This document shows, in pieces, positions 32,301 through 45,800 of a stretch of DNA of 64,000 nucleotides. The notes under the pieces were generated by a model. It was not told the origin of the DNA and ran no database searches. It saw only the letters and a list, made by a program, of their open reading frames with translations. The DNA lies in assembly GCA_958510825.1 (NCBI GenBank), contig OY294044.1, positions 105,004,893 to 105,068,892 on the forward strand. Direction: 5' to 3'. The stretch comes from Brachypterus glaber. Its lineage: Eukaryota > Arthropoda > Insecta > Coleoptera > Kateretidae. The translations under genes and the position numbers were made by a program. Every line of letters starts with the position of its first letter. The first letter of the stretch is position 1.

Positions 32301-35300
32301 ATATGTGAGCTCATGAGATATGCTAAAAAAACCTTTCACTGCTTTAAACGTCAATATCTCGAAAACAATGCGTTTTAGGAAAACGTTGTTTATAACATTT
32401 TTTGACCAATTTAAAATTATCTTTTATATAAGTGCTAAATTAACCAAATACAATAATAATTGCCTTAATTATATTGGTAATTCGACCTATTCCTTGAAAG
32501 GGGTCGGATATGAGCCCTAAGGGAGCTACGGCCCTTCGAAGATAATATATTGAATGGGAAATAAAAAAAAACATCCATAAAATTTTAATGCTGCTTGGTG
32601 ACTCTTCACTAAAAACAAGTAAAAAGGTATTCTTCACCAAAACACCTAAATTTAATAGTACAGGAATAATAGCCTTTTAAAAAGTAACGTTTTTAGTAGC
32701 ACAAAATGTTACTTCCTTTTTATTGCATTTTTTTGAAAACGGGTGCTTCTACAGTGTACACTAGTGACATTTTTTATGTATTTTTACTTAAGGAATCCAC
32801 ATTTTTCTCAAAAAATCCAAAAAAAGTACACATAAAAAAGTTTGGGGCAAAAATGTGTTAAGCCTAATACATTTTTCCGTCTAGGGACGCCTATGGATAA
32901 ATTCAAAAAAAATAATTAATATTAACTTATTGCCCTTATTAATACTAGTATACATGCGAAAGCTCGTCGCTCTAGCTTAAAGCGTATCAGAGTTATTAAT
33001 TAAAAACATTATTTTTATTACAATTTTAAAGGGCCGTAACTCCCTTAGTGCTCATTTCCGACCTGTAGTATGACCCCTTTCAAGGAATAGGTCGAATAAC
33101 CAATCACCCTAAATACTTAAAAAAAACAATTGTTTTGGAAAACGAAAACATTAAAAACTAGATGAAACGTTGCAAGCACCCTGACAAAACATCGGCACTA
33201 TTGTACACTAGAGCCATCTAGTTTGCAAATTTAAAACTAGGTGTTTTGTTTGATTTTAAATTCTGTATCTTTAAAACATTATATTTTAGCAAAAAACTGT
33301 ATATAAAATTTTTTATAGGGCTTTTATTTAAAATATAATTTTTTGAAATCGGCTTATAAATATGAGATATGCTAAAAAAACCTTTCACTGCTTTAAACGT
33401 CAATATCTCGAAAACAATGCGTTTTAGGAAAACGTTGTTTATAACATTTTTTGACCAATTTAAAATTATCTTTTATATAAGTGCTAAATTAACCAAATAC
33501 AATAATAATTGCCTTAATTATAAACAAAAAACGCTAAAAATAGGAGTTTTACCCCCATTCGTTTACCCCCAAAATCTAATCAGCTCTTCGGAATACGATA
33601 AGAAACAATATGCAAAAAACCGCAAGTCGATATCTCATGTAGAAATGGAGTTAGAGAGTTTACACCCAGAAAGACAGACAGACGGACGCAAAAATTTTTT
33701 TTACTGATTTCGACTTAAAATGGTCTAAAACGTCGAGAAATGTGAAAAAAACGTGGTCAAAGATTTTGACTTTTCGGCGAAGATTTCAATACATCGGCAC
33801 TCTTAGTAGCACTAAGTGCCGATGTAAAAAAATATATTTGAAAAAAAATTTAAAAGATTTTTTTTTAATTCTTCTTATTTTTCAGAGAAATCAAATTACT
33901 GCGCACTCTCCGGCACAAAAACGTCATCCGCCTAGTCGACGAACTGTACAACGCCGAAAAACAAAAACAATACTTGATCATGGAGTTTTGCGTGGGGTCT
34001 CTGCAGGGAATGCTGGACGCCACCCCCGACAAAAAATTTCCGCTGCACCAGGCGCACGGGTACTTCGTGCAGTTGGTGGACGGACTAGAGTACCTGCATG
34101 GTAAAAGGGTGATTCACAAGGATATCAAACCGGGAAACCTTTTGCTCACGCTGGAAGGGGACCTGAAGATTTCGGATTTAGGAGTGGCTGAGGTAAGTAA
34201 AAAAAATAATGTTTTTACTAAAAAAAAAATTCTTTAAAAGAAAATTTTCAAAAGAAAAGTTTCAAAAGAAAAAGAATTTATATTGAAACTAGTGCAAAAA
34301 AATCGAAAAATTATTTTTTCACCACCAGTCTAAAAGCACATCTTTATTACTGTTTCATTGGTAGAAATATTATTTTTCTACCTATGACGTTAGAGGTTCT
34401 AAAAATAATGAAATTGCACCATGGTTAATAATGAATTTTTATTCAGCTGTTTTGGCATCTGACGTTTCACTTAATTATTAAATCACATTGCTATTTACAA
34501 GTGTCTTTAGGCACCAAATAATTTTATTGCATGATAAATTAAAAAATAATAACTAAATTAACCTATTAACCTATAAAACATGTTTTACAAAAAACACTTT
34601 GAAAAGTGAAAATCATTGGTCCATCATATTCAACCATAGATGCAACCCATATATTACCGTAAGGATCATAGATTACTAGAGGTACAACCCCCATATATTG
34701 ATTTTTGAGGCAATAGATTCTCCCTCACAGTATTCGCCAGTCTCCTTATTTCTGGGGGAGTACCAGAATCATCACTTTCCATTTTTATATATTTTATTAC
34801 ACTTAACACGGAAACACTTTCTAACTTAATAATTTTAGCAGATCACCAGAAAATTTCTGCCAGAAATGTCAAGTTATTCATTTGTTTTTTAATGGCCGCG
34901 AACGGCCAGCGTGATATTTTAAATTTATAAGCTTTTTCATTAAATTTTAGTAAAATAAATAAATAAATAGCTAATTAATTGGTACTGGTAGTGAAAAAAA
35001 TACTATATTTTCCACGTGAGTGAAGATTTAACATTTTAGACCGCGTCTTGCGGGCTTCGCGCTAGCGCGCTCATCCCGCAATTTGACGCAGGTCAAAAAT
35101 GTTAAACTTCTCTCACTTGGTAAATAATATAGTATTGCACGCGTTTTATTTTAGTGGAATATTTCAATAACTTATTTTTGAAACAAACAAGTTATTGGAA
35201 AACTTTAAAATGTAATATTTGATTTATTTTGACTTTTTATTTTTTAAACAAACAAGTTATTGGAAAACTTTAAAATGTAATTTTTGCGATAACACTGGTT

Positions 35301-36836
35301 TAACAAAGAAAATAGGTTTTGTTCGATTTTAAAGTTACCAAACATGAAAATAAAAATAAAATTAAAAACTATAATAAATAAAGGGAACATTAATATACTG
35401 TCTTCTAGCTTGCACAGTTCATTTTTATCGAGTTTTTAAAAAGAAAAAAAACTTTGACGGATATTTGTAAGCTTGATATATTAAATATTTTCTAACTAGC
35501 TATATTATGTTGTTTTATTTATTATGTACTCTTTGATTTTTTTCTTAAACTTGCTATTATTTATATTTTTTAGTTCATCAGGGATGTTGTTATATAGTTT
35601 TACTCCTTCTGTTATTAATCGTCGTTGTCCAGATTTGGTTCGCGAAAATGGTATTTCAATATTGTTATTTTCTTGTTTGTTGTTGGTGTATTTTTGATCG
35701 TACTTCTAATTTGAACTCGTGGTCATTTATTTCTTTATTTATTAATTTTCTAATCAGTTTTATTGATTTAATCTGCCTCAGTTCAGCTATTTTAAGGGTA
35801 TTCAGGGTTTTGTATAGTTCAGTCGTTGGGGTTCTATTATGTATTTTAAATACTATTTTTAGGAGTTTGTTTTGTTTCCTTTAGCGGCTTTTACAGTTCG
35901 GTGATTGACGCAGCGTTAGCTCGTTGAGTAATCTGATTAGTTCTATTCCCCTATCTCTTCAACCCCACTTTTCTACCGCCAACGGTCGACGCTGAAGTTG
36001 AATTTCGGGCGATTTGACGCCGCGTTTTTGAGGTTAGGTTGTATTGTTTTGCAAAGTTATAAAGTTTTATAACGTTGTTGGTTGTTTTTTTCAAACAATG
36101 AGCGCTAGTTTCGTTAAATTTAAAAGTCCCATTACGGGCAATGTATATACCGTGCGTTTAAATCAGCAGGAAATTCAAGAAATGAATACACACCCATTTA
36201 TAATGACATAACCAACAAATACGCCGCCGCCAGCGCAAAACGCTGAACTGTAAACGGAAATAGCGGAGATCGCCGGCGAGAGCTGATAGACAGTGTGGTG
36301 GGGATATGCCGCCAGCGTCAAACGCTGAAGTGTAAAATCGCCTTTTGAAGTGTCGGTTTCGGTTTCGTGTCACTTGTCAAGTTTTGACAGGTCATGTGAT
36401 TTTTAAATTCTGTATCTTTAAAACATTATATTCTAGCAAAAAACTGTATATAAATTTTTTTATAGGGCTTAAAAAGAGCTTTTATTTAAAATATAATTTT
36501 TTGAAATCGGGTTATAAATATGTAAGATATGTTAAAAAAAACCTTTTACTGCTTTAAACGCCAATATCTCGAAAACAATGCGTTTTAGGAAAACGTTGTT
36601 TATGACATTTTTTGACCAATTTAAAATAATCTTTTATATAAGTGCTAAATTAACCAAATACAATAATAATTGCCTTAATTATAAACAAAAAACGCTAAAA
36701 ATAGGAGTTTTATCCTATTTTTACCCCCTTACCCCCAATAGTTTACCCCCAAAATCTAATCAGCTCTTCGGAATACGATAAGAAACAATATGCAAGTCGA
36801 TATCTCATGTAGAAATGGAGTTAGAGAGTTTACACC

Positions 36837-36873
<37 letters not shown>

Positions 36874-39800
36874 GGACGCAATTTTTTTTTTACTGATTTC
36901 TACTCAGAATGGTCTAAAACGTCGAGAATAGTGAAAAAAACGTGGTCAAAGATTTTGACTTTTCGGCGAAGATTTCAATACATCGGCACTCTTAGTAGCA
37001 CTAAGTGCCGATCAAATACACAGCAGATTCTTGTAAAATAAAGTGTTGTTTATTTTTGAAATAAAATCATTTCTTTTCTAGAACAGGCATTTCATTTATA
37101 AAAACTGACAAAAACGTAGCCAACATATATATTTTTCTGTCTTATTCGCACAGCTTTGTTCTAACAGAGACAACAATAACAGTTACTGGTAATTGTTATT
37201 GTTCAGGCCTGAATTTACCTACTATTTGTTTACAAACAAGAGATGTTGGCGATACTTTATATTAACGTTATGCGTATTCTAGGGAGAAGAGTTGTTAGTT
37301 CGTTGCAACAATTTGATATATAACTATATCACTGGAGTAAAAGGTCTTTTTCCGTCTTGATTGTTCACCGCCCTCGCTCGTGTATAATTACGTTCACAAT
37401 CACTGAGAACGATAAATTTATAAACATCTAATTACTAGGCAACAAATCGCAACTTTTTTTTTTGCTCCGATCGGAAAGTAAATTTTTCTTACTAATTCGA
37501 GGGCGTAGAATCCGAATCTGACCAGCACCTAAAATTTTTGAGATATAAGTTCAGGTAATAATGACGTTTTTTTTCAAAATCTTTAAAAAAAAGAGTAGAA
37601 TTTTGAAAATTTTAGTGTATATTAAAAAAAATACGAGGAATTCAAAAATCTATATGTCAAGAACCTACTGTCAGAGTAAGTACGCGAAATAAAAAATAAA
37701 AAGGTTAAAATGAAAGTGCAGAGTTTACTTAATTGCTCATTTGTGGCAAAACTATCAAATTTTTTTAAAAACTTTATAGAACTTAATTTGTAGATTATAA
37801 AATTCTCTACAAAAATATTTATACAATTTTTTTTTTATTTTGCTTAGTTTGTTCCTAAAAAGTAAATAAATGAAAAAGATATAAAATTAAAGTACACAGT
37901 GTAAACTTTTTTCCCGAGCCCAAAAAATATATTTTTCTTATCAATTTAAAGGCGCAGAATCCAAATTTGACCTTAAAAAAAATCAGCACGTCTTATTCTC
38001 TTAATTTTAGTACATGCAATTATGCCAATTTAAAAATAATTTATAAAACAAAATATTGTGTATTTTTGTTTGTTTTTTTAATGGTTCTACATCATAAAAA
38101 TGTTACTTTATTACATAAGAACCATGATACGTAACAATTTTTAGCATGAGTACGTGGCGATAAGCTTGTCCCCTTATGCACCCTTCTTCTTACCCTCCAC
38201 CCCTACTTAGTTTTGTCACATTATCCATTTTTTTTAATATTTTTTTTTCATAATATCCCTATTTATTCTACCTATGAATTTAAAGTTTCCATGTTTTAAG
38301 TTGGGTATTTTTTAACTAATATTGAGTCGCCGAATCCAAATTTGTCCTTGGAATATTTTTGTCTCCCATGATTTTAGAACAAAAGAGGGATAAAATAATG
38401 ATCTTTTAACATTTTTATCTTATTTTTCTCAGAAAGCTTAGGTAATAGAAATATTCTGAGATTCGGTTTCAGCGACCCAAAATTAGTTAAAAACATATGA
38501 CTCCAATCGGGGCAAGAAACCGTGTTGCCTAGTGTTATTTAAGCTGAACGTTGTTTTATTTTGTTATATGTTTTTAAAGCAATACCAGGGCTATAGCGAA
38601 GGAGATTGGGTAGGGAGGGGGGCTCCCCCCCACCCCCCGATAGCCACGGCCCTGAGTAATACCTATATATTTCGAGCATTATTATGTCAGAGTTTAATGT
38701 TTTTATCATATTTATTAGGTCCAGGACAGGCAGACCAAATTTGGCACCCAAAAGTTGATGAAAAAAAGGTTACCACAACAGAAAAGCCAATATCACCAGT
38801 TCACTGGTGCACTACCGGTATACCGTGTTACCAGATTTGGCATGTTTAGATTTTTACGCGCGTTAAACTGCACCATTTTTGTTGAGGATTCCTATTTTTT
38901 AAGTTGATGGCAGTAGTTTAGGCTGCAGAGGGGAACAAACAAATATGCATGCATACATACATACATACATACATACAAATATGTTAAAAACCTAACCCTT
39001 TCTCGCGTTGCTGTAGTCGGTTGAAAAAGATCATTAACTCCACAGAAAAGCCAACTGCTAAAATTATGACTTTTTTACGATATGAAGGACTTTGGCGCCC
39101 TTCGTAAAGGGTTTTTACGCCCTTTTTAAATGATTTTTGCGCCCACCGTCCTGTCCTGACCTGGACTAGGTTTATTATAAATAATTTTGATTTGCCAACA
39201 AAAACAAATATACCGGGTGTCCCAACTCTATTTACCCAGCGATTTTCTCGAAAACTAAAAGAGATAATCAAGTTCTGCGAAAACCATCTTAAATTAGACA
39301 ACTTAAACTATCTTTTAGTATATATTTGATACTTTCAGCTCTCAAAATGTGGGCAAGGGGCATGGGGGGGAGTTTTTTAAATGGAAAGGGGGTCGTGTGA
39401 TACATCAATTTAAAGAAAATAAAATTCTCTATTGGACTGTATATTTTCTAATTTTTTGAACAATTTTTTTAAGGTTTTGATTCTTTAATGTTTTGTGCTA
39501 AAAAATGCGATTTTTTATGTTTTTTTTTTTCTAAATTTTTATATGTCAATTAAAGTTAGTTTAAAAGTATAATTTACGTTTTTCCATCATGAAATTTGTA
39601 ACTTTTAAAAAATTGTTTGATTTTTTTAGAGTAATTTTGACAAAAATACCCATTTTCAGCCCTATTTTAAACCCAAAAAAAATGTTTAAAAAAATAAAAA
39701 AATATATAGTTAAATAGAGAATTTAGTAAGCTTTAAAATGGTGTATCACACGACCCCCCTTTCCATTAAAAAAAATGTCCCCCTATGCCCCCTGCCCACA

Positions 39801-42800
39801 TTTTAAGAGCTGAAAGTATCAACTATACGCTAAAAGATAGTTTAAGTTTTCTTATTTAAGATAGTTTTCGCAGAATTTGATTATCTCTAAGTTTTTGAGA
39901 AAATCATTGGGTAAATAGAGTTGGGACACCCGGTATAGTTAAATCGTTTTTACCTTTGATCTATTTTTATCCAAAAATTTAGCAATAAAAAACTGTTAAA
40001 TTATTAGTGCCAAAATAATAAGTATAAATAACACAGCGTCACAAAATTATTTTTATTTTATTTTAGTAAAGTTCAATCAATGTAATTAACTAAAAATCAA
40101 TAAATTTACTAATTTTTGAAATATTTGCAATTTTAGATGTTAATATTTAGATTTTTAATGCTCAAAATGTCAAATATCTCGGAAACCAATAGATATATCG
40201 GTTTTAGTCTAATGACAAAAAAAAGCTTTTTCTATTTTGCGACTCTTATAAGCTCATAATCACACGCATTTTGCGTGTTCTTATAGACCCATAAGAGGTC
40301 TGTACTTTTTGTTCTTTTGGGTTGGCAACAGACCTGGCATATCGCTTGACGTTTTCCGTGCAAATGTCAATGTCGCTTTAAAGTTTTCTACAAAATTTTG
40401 TGTTTAGGTTATTTTTACCATGTTAAAATTGTAGCTTGCAGTAAAAAAGAGAAGAGAGATGACTATAAATTATATCAAAATATAATTTGTTCTTAGAATT
40501 TTAAACATGGTGTAAACTGTAATGCGAATCCAAAACAAAAATCCCTAAATCAGTCATCAATTTAAATGTAAGTTTTTTTTTATTTTAAAACAAAATTGTA
40601 TAAAGCACTCGTTTCATAACACGTTTTTAGCGCACTAGTATTTTAGAAAACTCGCCGTAAGCGGCTCGTTTTCTAAACTTGTACTCGTGCGCTAAAAACG
40701 TGTTATGAAACTAGTACTTTAATATAAAATTGGGCATTGTAACGGCAAAAATACTTTTTAAGATTCGAGTCAAGCTCAAACTCAAAAAAAAAATTTAAAA
40801 GCGTCGCGACGCCTATGCCATGGGACATCCTGAGGTCTAGTTTAGGGCAAAATATAGTCAAACATTATATCTATCCTATGCTTTTTACATATCTTAAAAA
40901 TTTCTTTTTCTTTTTGAGTAATTCGTCCTGTAACACCCTGTACAAAGTCCAAACTAGCAAGACTACTTTTAGGCTGTTTTAATATTTTACATCGGCAAAA
41001 AAACTCTCTAACTCCATATATGAGATATCGATTTTCGGTTTTGCATATTGTTTATTATCGTATTCCGAAGAGCTGATTAGATTTTGGGGGTAAACGATTG
41101 GGGGTAAGGGGGTAAAAATAGGGTAAAACTCCTATTTTTAGCGTTGTTTGTTTATAACTAAGGCAATTATTATTGTATTTGGTTAATTTAGCGCTTATAT
41201 AAAAGATAATTTTAAATTGGCCAAAAAATGTTATAAACAACGTTTTCCTAAAACGCATTGTATTCGAGATATTGGCGTTTAAAGCAGTAAAAGGTTATTT
41301 TAGCATATCTCACATATTTATAACCCGATTTCAAAAAACTATATTTTAAATAAAAGCTCTTTTTAAGCCCTATAAAAAATGTTATATACCGTTTTTTGCT
41401 AGAATATAATGTTTTAAAGATACAGAATTTAAAATCAAACAAAACACCTAGATGGCTCTAGTGTACAATAGTGCCGATGTTTTGACAGGGTACTTGCAAC
41501 GTTTCATCTAGTTTTCATATAAAACCAGTTGAACAGTTGCAAGCACCTTGTCAAAACATCGCCACTAGGCACTAATTTAAAAAGGAAAGTTGTGTGATCA
41601 CGTGAATATGCAACCATTAATACACCTGCATAATTTATTAAAGTTTAAAAGTCTGTATCTCCAAAACGTTATATTCTAGCAAAAAACTGTATATAGCATT
41701 TTTTATAGGGCTTAAAAACAGCTTCAATTTAAAACATCATTTTTTGAAATCGGGTTATAAGTGAGATATGCTAAAAAAAACGTTTTACTGCTTTAAACGT
41801 CAATATCTCGAAAACAATGCATTTTAGGAAAAAATAGTTTGTAACATTTTGTGACCAATTTAAAATTATCTTTCATATAAGTGCTAAATTAATAAAAGAC
41901 AATAATATAATTGCCTTAGTTATAACCAAAAAATAAAAATAGGAGTTTTACCACATTCTTACCCCCTTACCCCCAATCGTTTACCCCTAAAATCTAATCA
42001 GCTCTTCGGAATACGATAAGAAACAATATGCAAAAACCGCTTGTCGATAGCTTACTTAGAAATGGAGTTATCGAGTTTACAGACAGACAGACGGACGAAA
42101 TTTATTTTTGCTGATTTCTACGCAGAAATGTCTAAAACGTTGAGAAATGTTAAAAAAAACATGCTCAAAGATTTTGACTTTTCGGCGAAGATTTCAATAC
42201 ATCGGCACTCTTAGTAGCACTAAGTGCCGATGTAATAACGTTACATAAAAATAAAACCTTTTAAGATTCCTACCTAATTTTTGGAAAATAAAAACAACCA
42301 CACCAAGCCATGTTTTTTTTTTTAAATATCCATAAAAAATATCAACAAACAAATCACAATAAAACGCCACAACTTAAAACCAATCTAACTGCAAAATTTA
42401 AATATTTTCAGAAGGCGAAAAAATTGTATCACTTTTTTTGATAATTGTAAAAAATTATCGTATTTATTAAATTTTTGATTATTTCACCTACCTTTTGCGA
42501 TAAAATATAAACAAAACAGTTAACGAAAACACTGTCAAACACACATATAACATGGTATGCTAAACAAACTAGTTCGGAGAAGATATGAATTTTGTTGGTG
42601 AAAAATTTTTAAATCTGATATGACTCCGATACTAAAGGTCACGACTGTAGAATTTTTAATTGATATACATATTAAGTTGTAAATATTTCAAAGAGTTGTG
42701 CTGTAAGAGTGCAATAACTTTTGAAGAGTCTGGAAAAATTAAGTAACTTTAAGCTAATGGGTTTTTAAGGATTTAGTAAATTAATAATAATAATTAAAGA

Positions 42801-45800
42801 TGTTTACATCGGCACTTAGTGCTACTAAGAGTGCCGATGTATTGAAATCTTCGCCGAAAAGTCAAAATCTTTGACCACGTTTTTTTCACATTTCTCGACG
42901 TTTTAGACCATTCGAAATCGGTAAAAAAAATTTTTGCGTCCGTCTGTCTGTTTGTCTGGATGTAAACTCTCTAACTCCATTTCTACATGAGATATCGACT
43001 TGCGGTTTTTTGCATATTGTTTCTTATCGTATTCCGAAGAGCTGATTAGATTTTGGGGGTAAACGATTGGGGTAATGGGGTGAAAATAGGGTAAAACTTC
43101 TATTTTTAGCGTTTTTTGTTTATAATTAAGGCAATTATTATTGTATTTGGTTAATTTAGCACTTATATAAAAGATAATTTTAAATTGGTAAAAAAATGTT
43201 TTGAACAACGTTTTCCTAAAAAGCATTGTTTTCAAAATATTGGCGTTTAAAGCAGTAAAAGGTTTTTTTAGCATATCTCACATATTTATAACCCGATTTC
43301 AAAAAATTATATTTTAAATAAAAGCTCTTTTTAAGCCCTATAAAAATGTTATATTCAGTTTTTTGCTAGAATATAATGTTTTAAAGATACAGAATTTAAA
43401 ATCAAACAAAACACCTAGTTTGAAATTTGCAAACTAGATGCCTCTAGTGTACAATATTGCCGATGTTTTGACATGGTGCTTGCAACGTTTCATCTAGTTT
43501 TTATATTACTCTTCGTATTTTTACTACTTGAACAATAAGTCGTGAAGAGTAGAGTACTCGCGTTCTAAAAAAAACATCCGTCTCGAATGAGCGACAGTAC
43601 TTTCTCATAAAAAATTAAATAAATCATTTATTAATATAATAAATAATTTTTTTGATTTTATTTTCTATGGATATCGCTGTAAACATTTTTATACATTTTG
43701 GAAAACAATTACCTATATTATATTACCATCCACTACTGCCCTTTAAAATATCAGTCAGTGTAAATTGCAATAAATGTACACGGGCTGATATTTTAAATGG
43801 TAGTAGTGGATGGTAACAGAACACTAATATTAGTTTTTCACCGGGTGATTTGCGTAAGGGTTGTCCGCTATCTTGAATTTTACGGGTGAGTTGCTTAATA
43901 TGCATCTTACGATAAAAATGCACATAACCAATTTTGTTAAGGAGGAAATTTTCAACAATCTTAGTTTAAATCATTTTTTTAATATATCAAGAACAATCCA
44001 GTTAATTTAAAAATAGCCATGTTGGAGGTGAAATTGGTTTTTTCTATTTTTCAGGCAAATTATTCATCGGACGATAAAAGTGGTTATGAGCCAACTTGTA
44101 ACTCTTGAAATTCTCTAACAGTTTCATATATTATAAACATTTTTTGTGGTTTTTAAATTTTTCTTCTATCGTAAATGATAAAAAAAATACAACCAAAACA
44201 AAAATGTAACCCCCCTTTCCCCCAACCGATTTTGCTGAAATACGAACTTGTCCAAGATAATATAAAAATACATCTGCATACCAAATTTCAAGTCGCTAGC
44301 TCAACCCGTTCTTAAGTTATCGTGGATACAGACAGAGAGACAGACAGACATATTTTTTTGTTGTTGCTTATTTTGATTTTTCCCGACGTTTCAGGAAAAA
44401 ATAAGATGATTTAAGCAAAAAAAAAGAAAGTAAACAGGTTGTTATTTTTTGACCTACTACAGAAGAAAATAGTTAAGGACCTTTTTTTTAGTCACGTGCT
44501 TTTAAAAGTGAGAAATTATTTTTCTGTCCCACCTTTGCCTGTTTTATGGGCACTCCATGAACGTTTTGCGGCCCCCTTTCCTGTTTTGCGGCGCCCCCTC
44601 TGGCCGTTTGGTGGTCCCCTGAGGACCAGTCGGCCACTGCCACGTAAAAATTTGTATGGTAACTTGCCTATGTAACTGTTAATGAGTCAAAATCATTTTT
44701 ATTTTATTTTTTATAAATAAATTTTGTTTGAATGTATTTCGTTTTTTTTTCTGCGAAGAATGTATTCTAAAATATCAAGCATTATGTCTCTCTCTCTCTC
44801 TGTCTCTGTTCTATTTTTAACCATAATCTTATTGTTTACAAAATATATTTATATATAATTATAAAATACATTAATAAGGATTATTACATTTTCATCCGGA
44901 TGATGCGTGGTGCATTCATGAACAGAATGATTGGTCTATTTTTATTTACAGTTTACTCTGTAAACATGAAGTTAGTGAATGAGTTAATCATTTTCTTTAC
45001 AAACTATAAGATTAAGAACAAAAAAAATGTAAAAAAAACAATTGATTTTTGCTTTTTTGTATAAATTTTTTGTAAAATTAATAAAATAATTTTATACATT
45101 GAATTTTTTTGTGCTAAATAAACGATTATTGTTATTACATTTTACATTTTGCTTAACCTCGTACTATTCTACTTAATTAAGCATCCCCTAAGTCCAGGAC
45201 TTGTGTGGGCTAGTAGTAGAGGGAGCCACCGGCTTTAATTGACTTTCGAACCAATTTATAGGGAGTGTCCGCTTCACTTACGCCTTCTCCAAATTTCAAT
45301 TATTAATTAACTGAAAAAGGCAAATCGGCGCCGGTGAGAATCGAACTCACGCTATTTTGGGTAGTAAACTCGTACGACGCGGTAGTCCACTACACCAATA
45401 CTCCCATATTATTATTATTAATTAAAATGAATTTGCTGTAAATTTACAGGGATTTGTAGATTTCATGTAAATTTACAGTGATATCACTGTAATTTCACAT
45501 ACACTTTACCAACGTAAGTTTAATATAAACAGTTAATAAATCTCATTTTACAAGAAATTCAACTCGAAATTTAGTTTGTAACTCTATTACATTCAATTCA
45601 CTGTAAATTTACATAGATATGTAAATATTATGCAAGTATACAGTAAGAATTCACTGTAATTTTACACACTTTGCCTAGACATGTGAATTTAATATATTGT
45701 AATTTTGTAGGGAATTTACTTTGAATGAATTGTTCATTTACTTTATAATTTAAAAAATTGAATTTATTTTAACAAAATAACTGTAAAAAACTTTTTGCTT

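Noticed and set aside
33369..33707. ORF containing [16 protein letters not shown], also seen at 14978, 32320, 36578, 41055 and 42903
   Set aside because: Recurs with every hairpin-family repeat, with varying ends and stops and no protein features. It is a by-product of the repeat.
33742..34104. 120-codon plus ORF over LKB1 exon 2
   Set aside because: Out of frame with the kinase motifs and runs in from the repeat; shadow of exon 2.
37014..37480. Possible solo LTR
   Set aside because: No paired terminal repeats, primer-binding site or clear target duplication could be found.
38532..38849. 105-codon plus ORF
   Set aside because: No recognisable domain, overlaps a GC-rich inverted repeat and a minus-strand ORF; chance frame.
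45327..45408. Functional tRNA gene on the minus strand
   Set aside because: A and B boxes are present but the acceptor arms do not pair and the anticodon arm is irregular. SINE head is the better reading.
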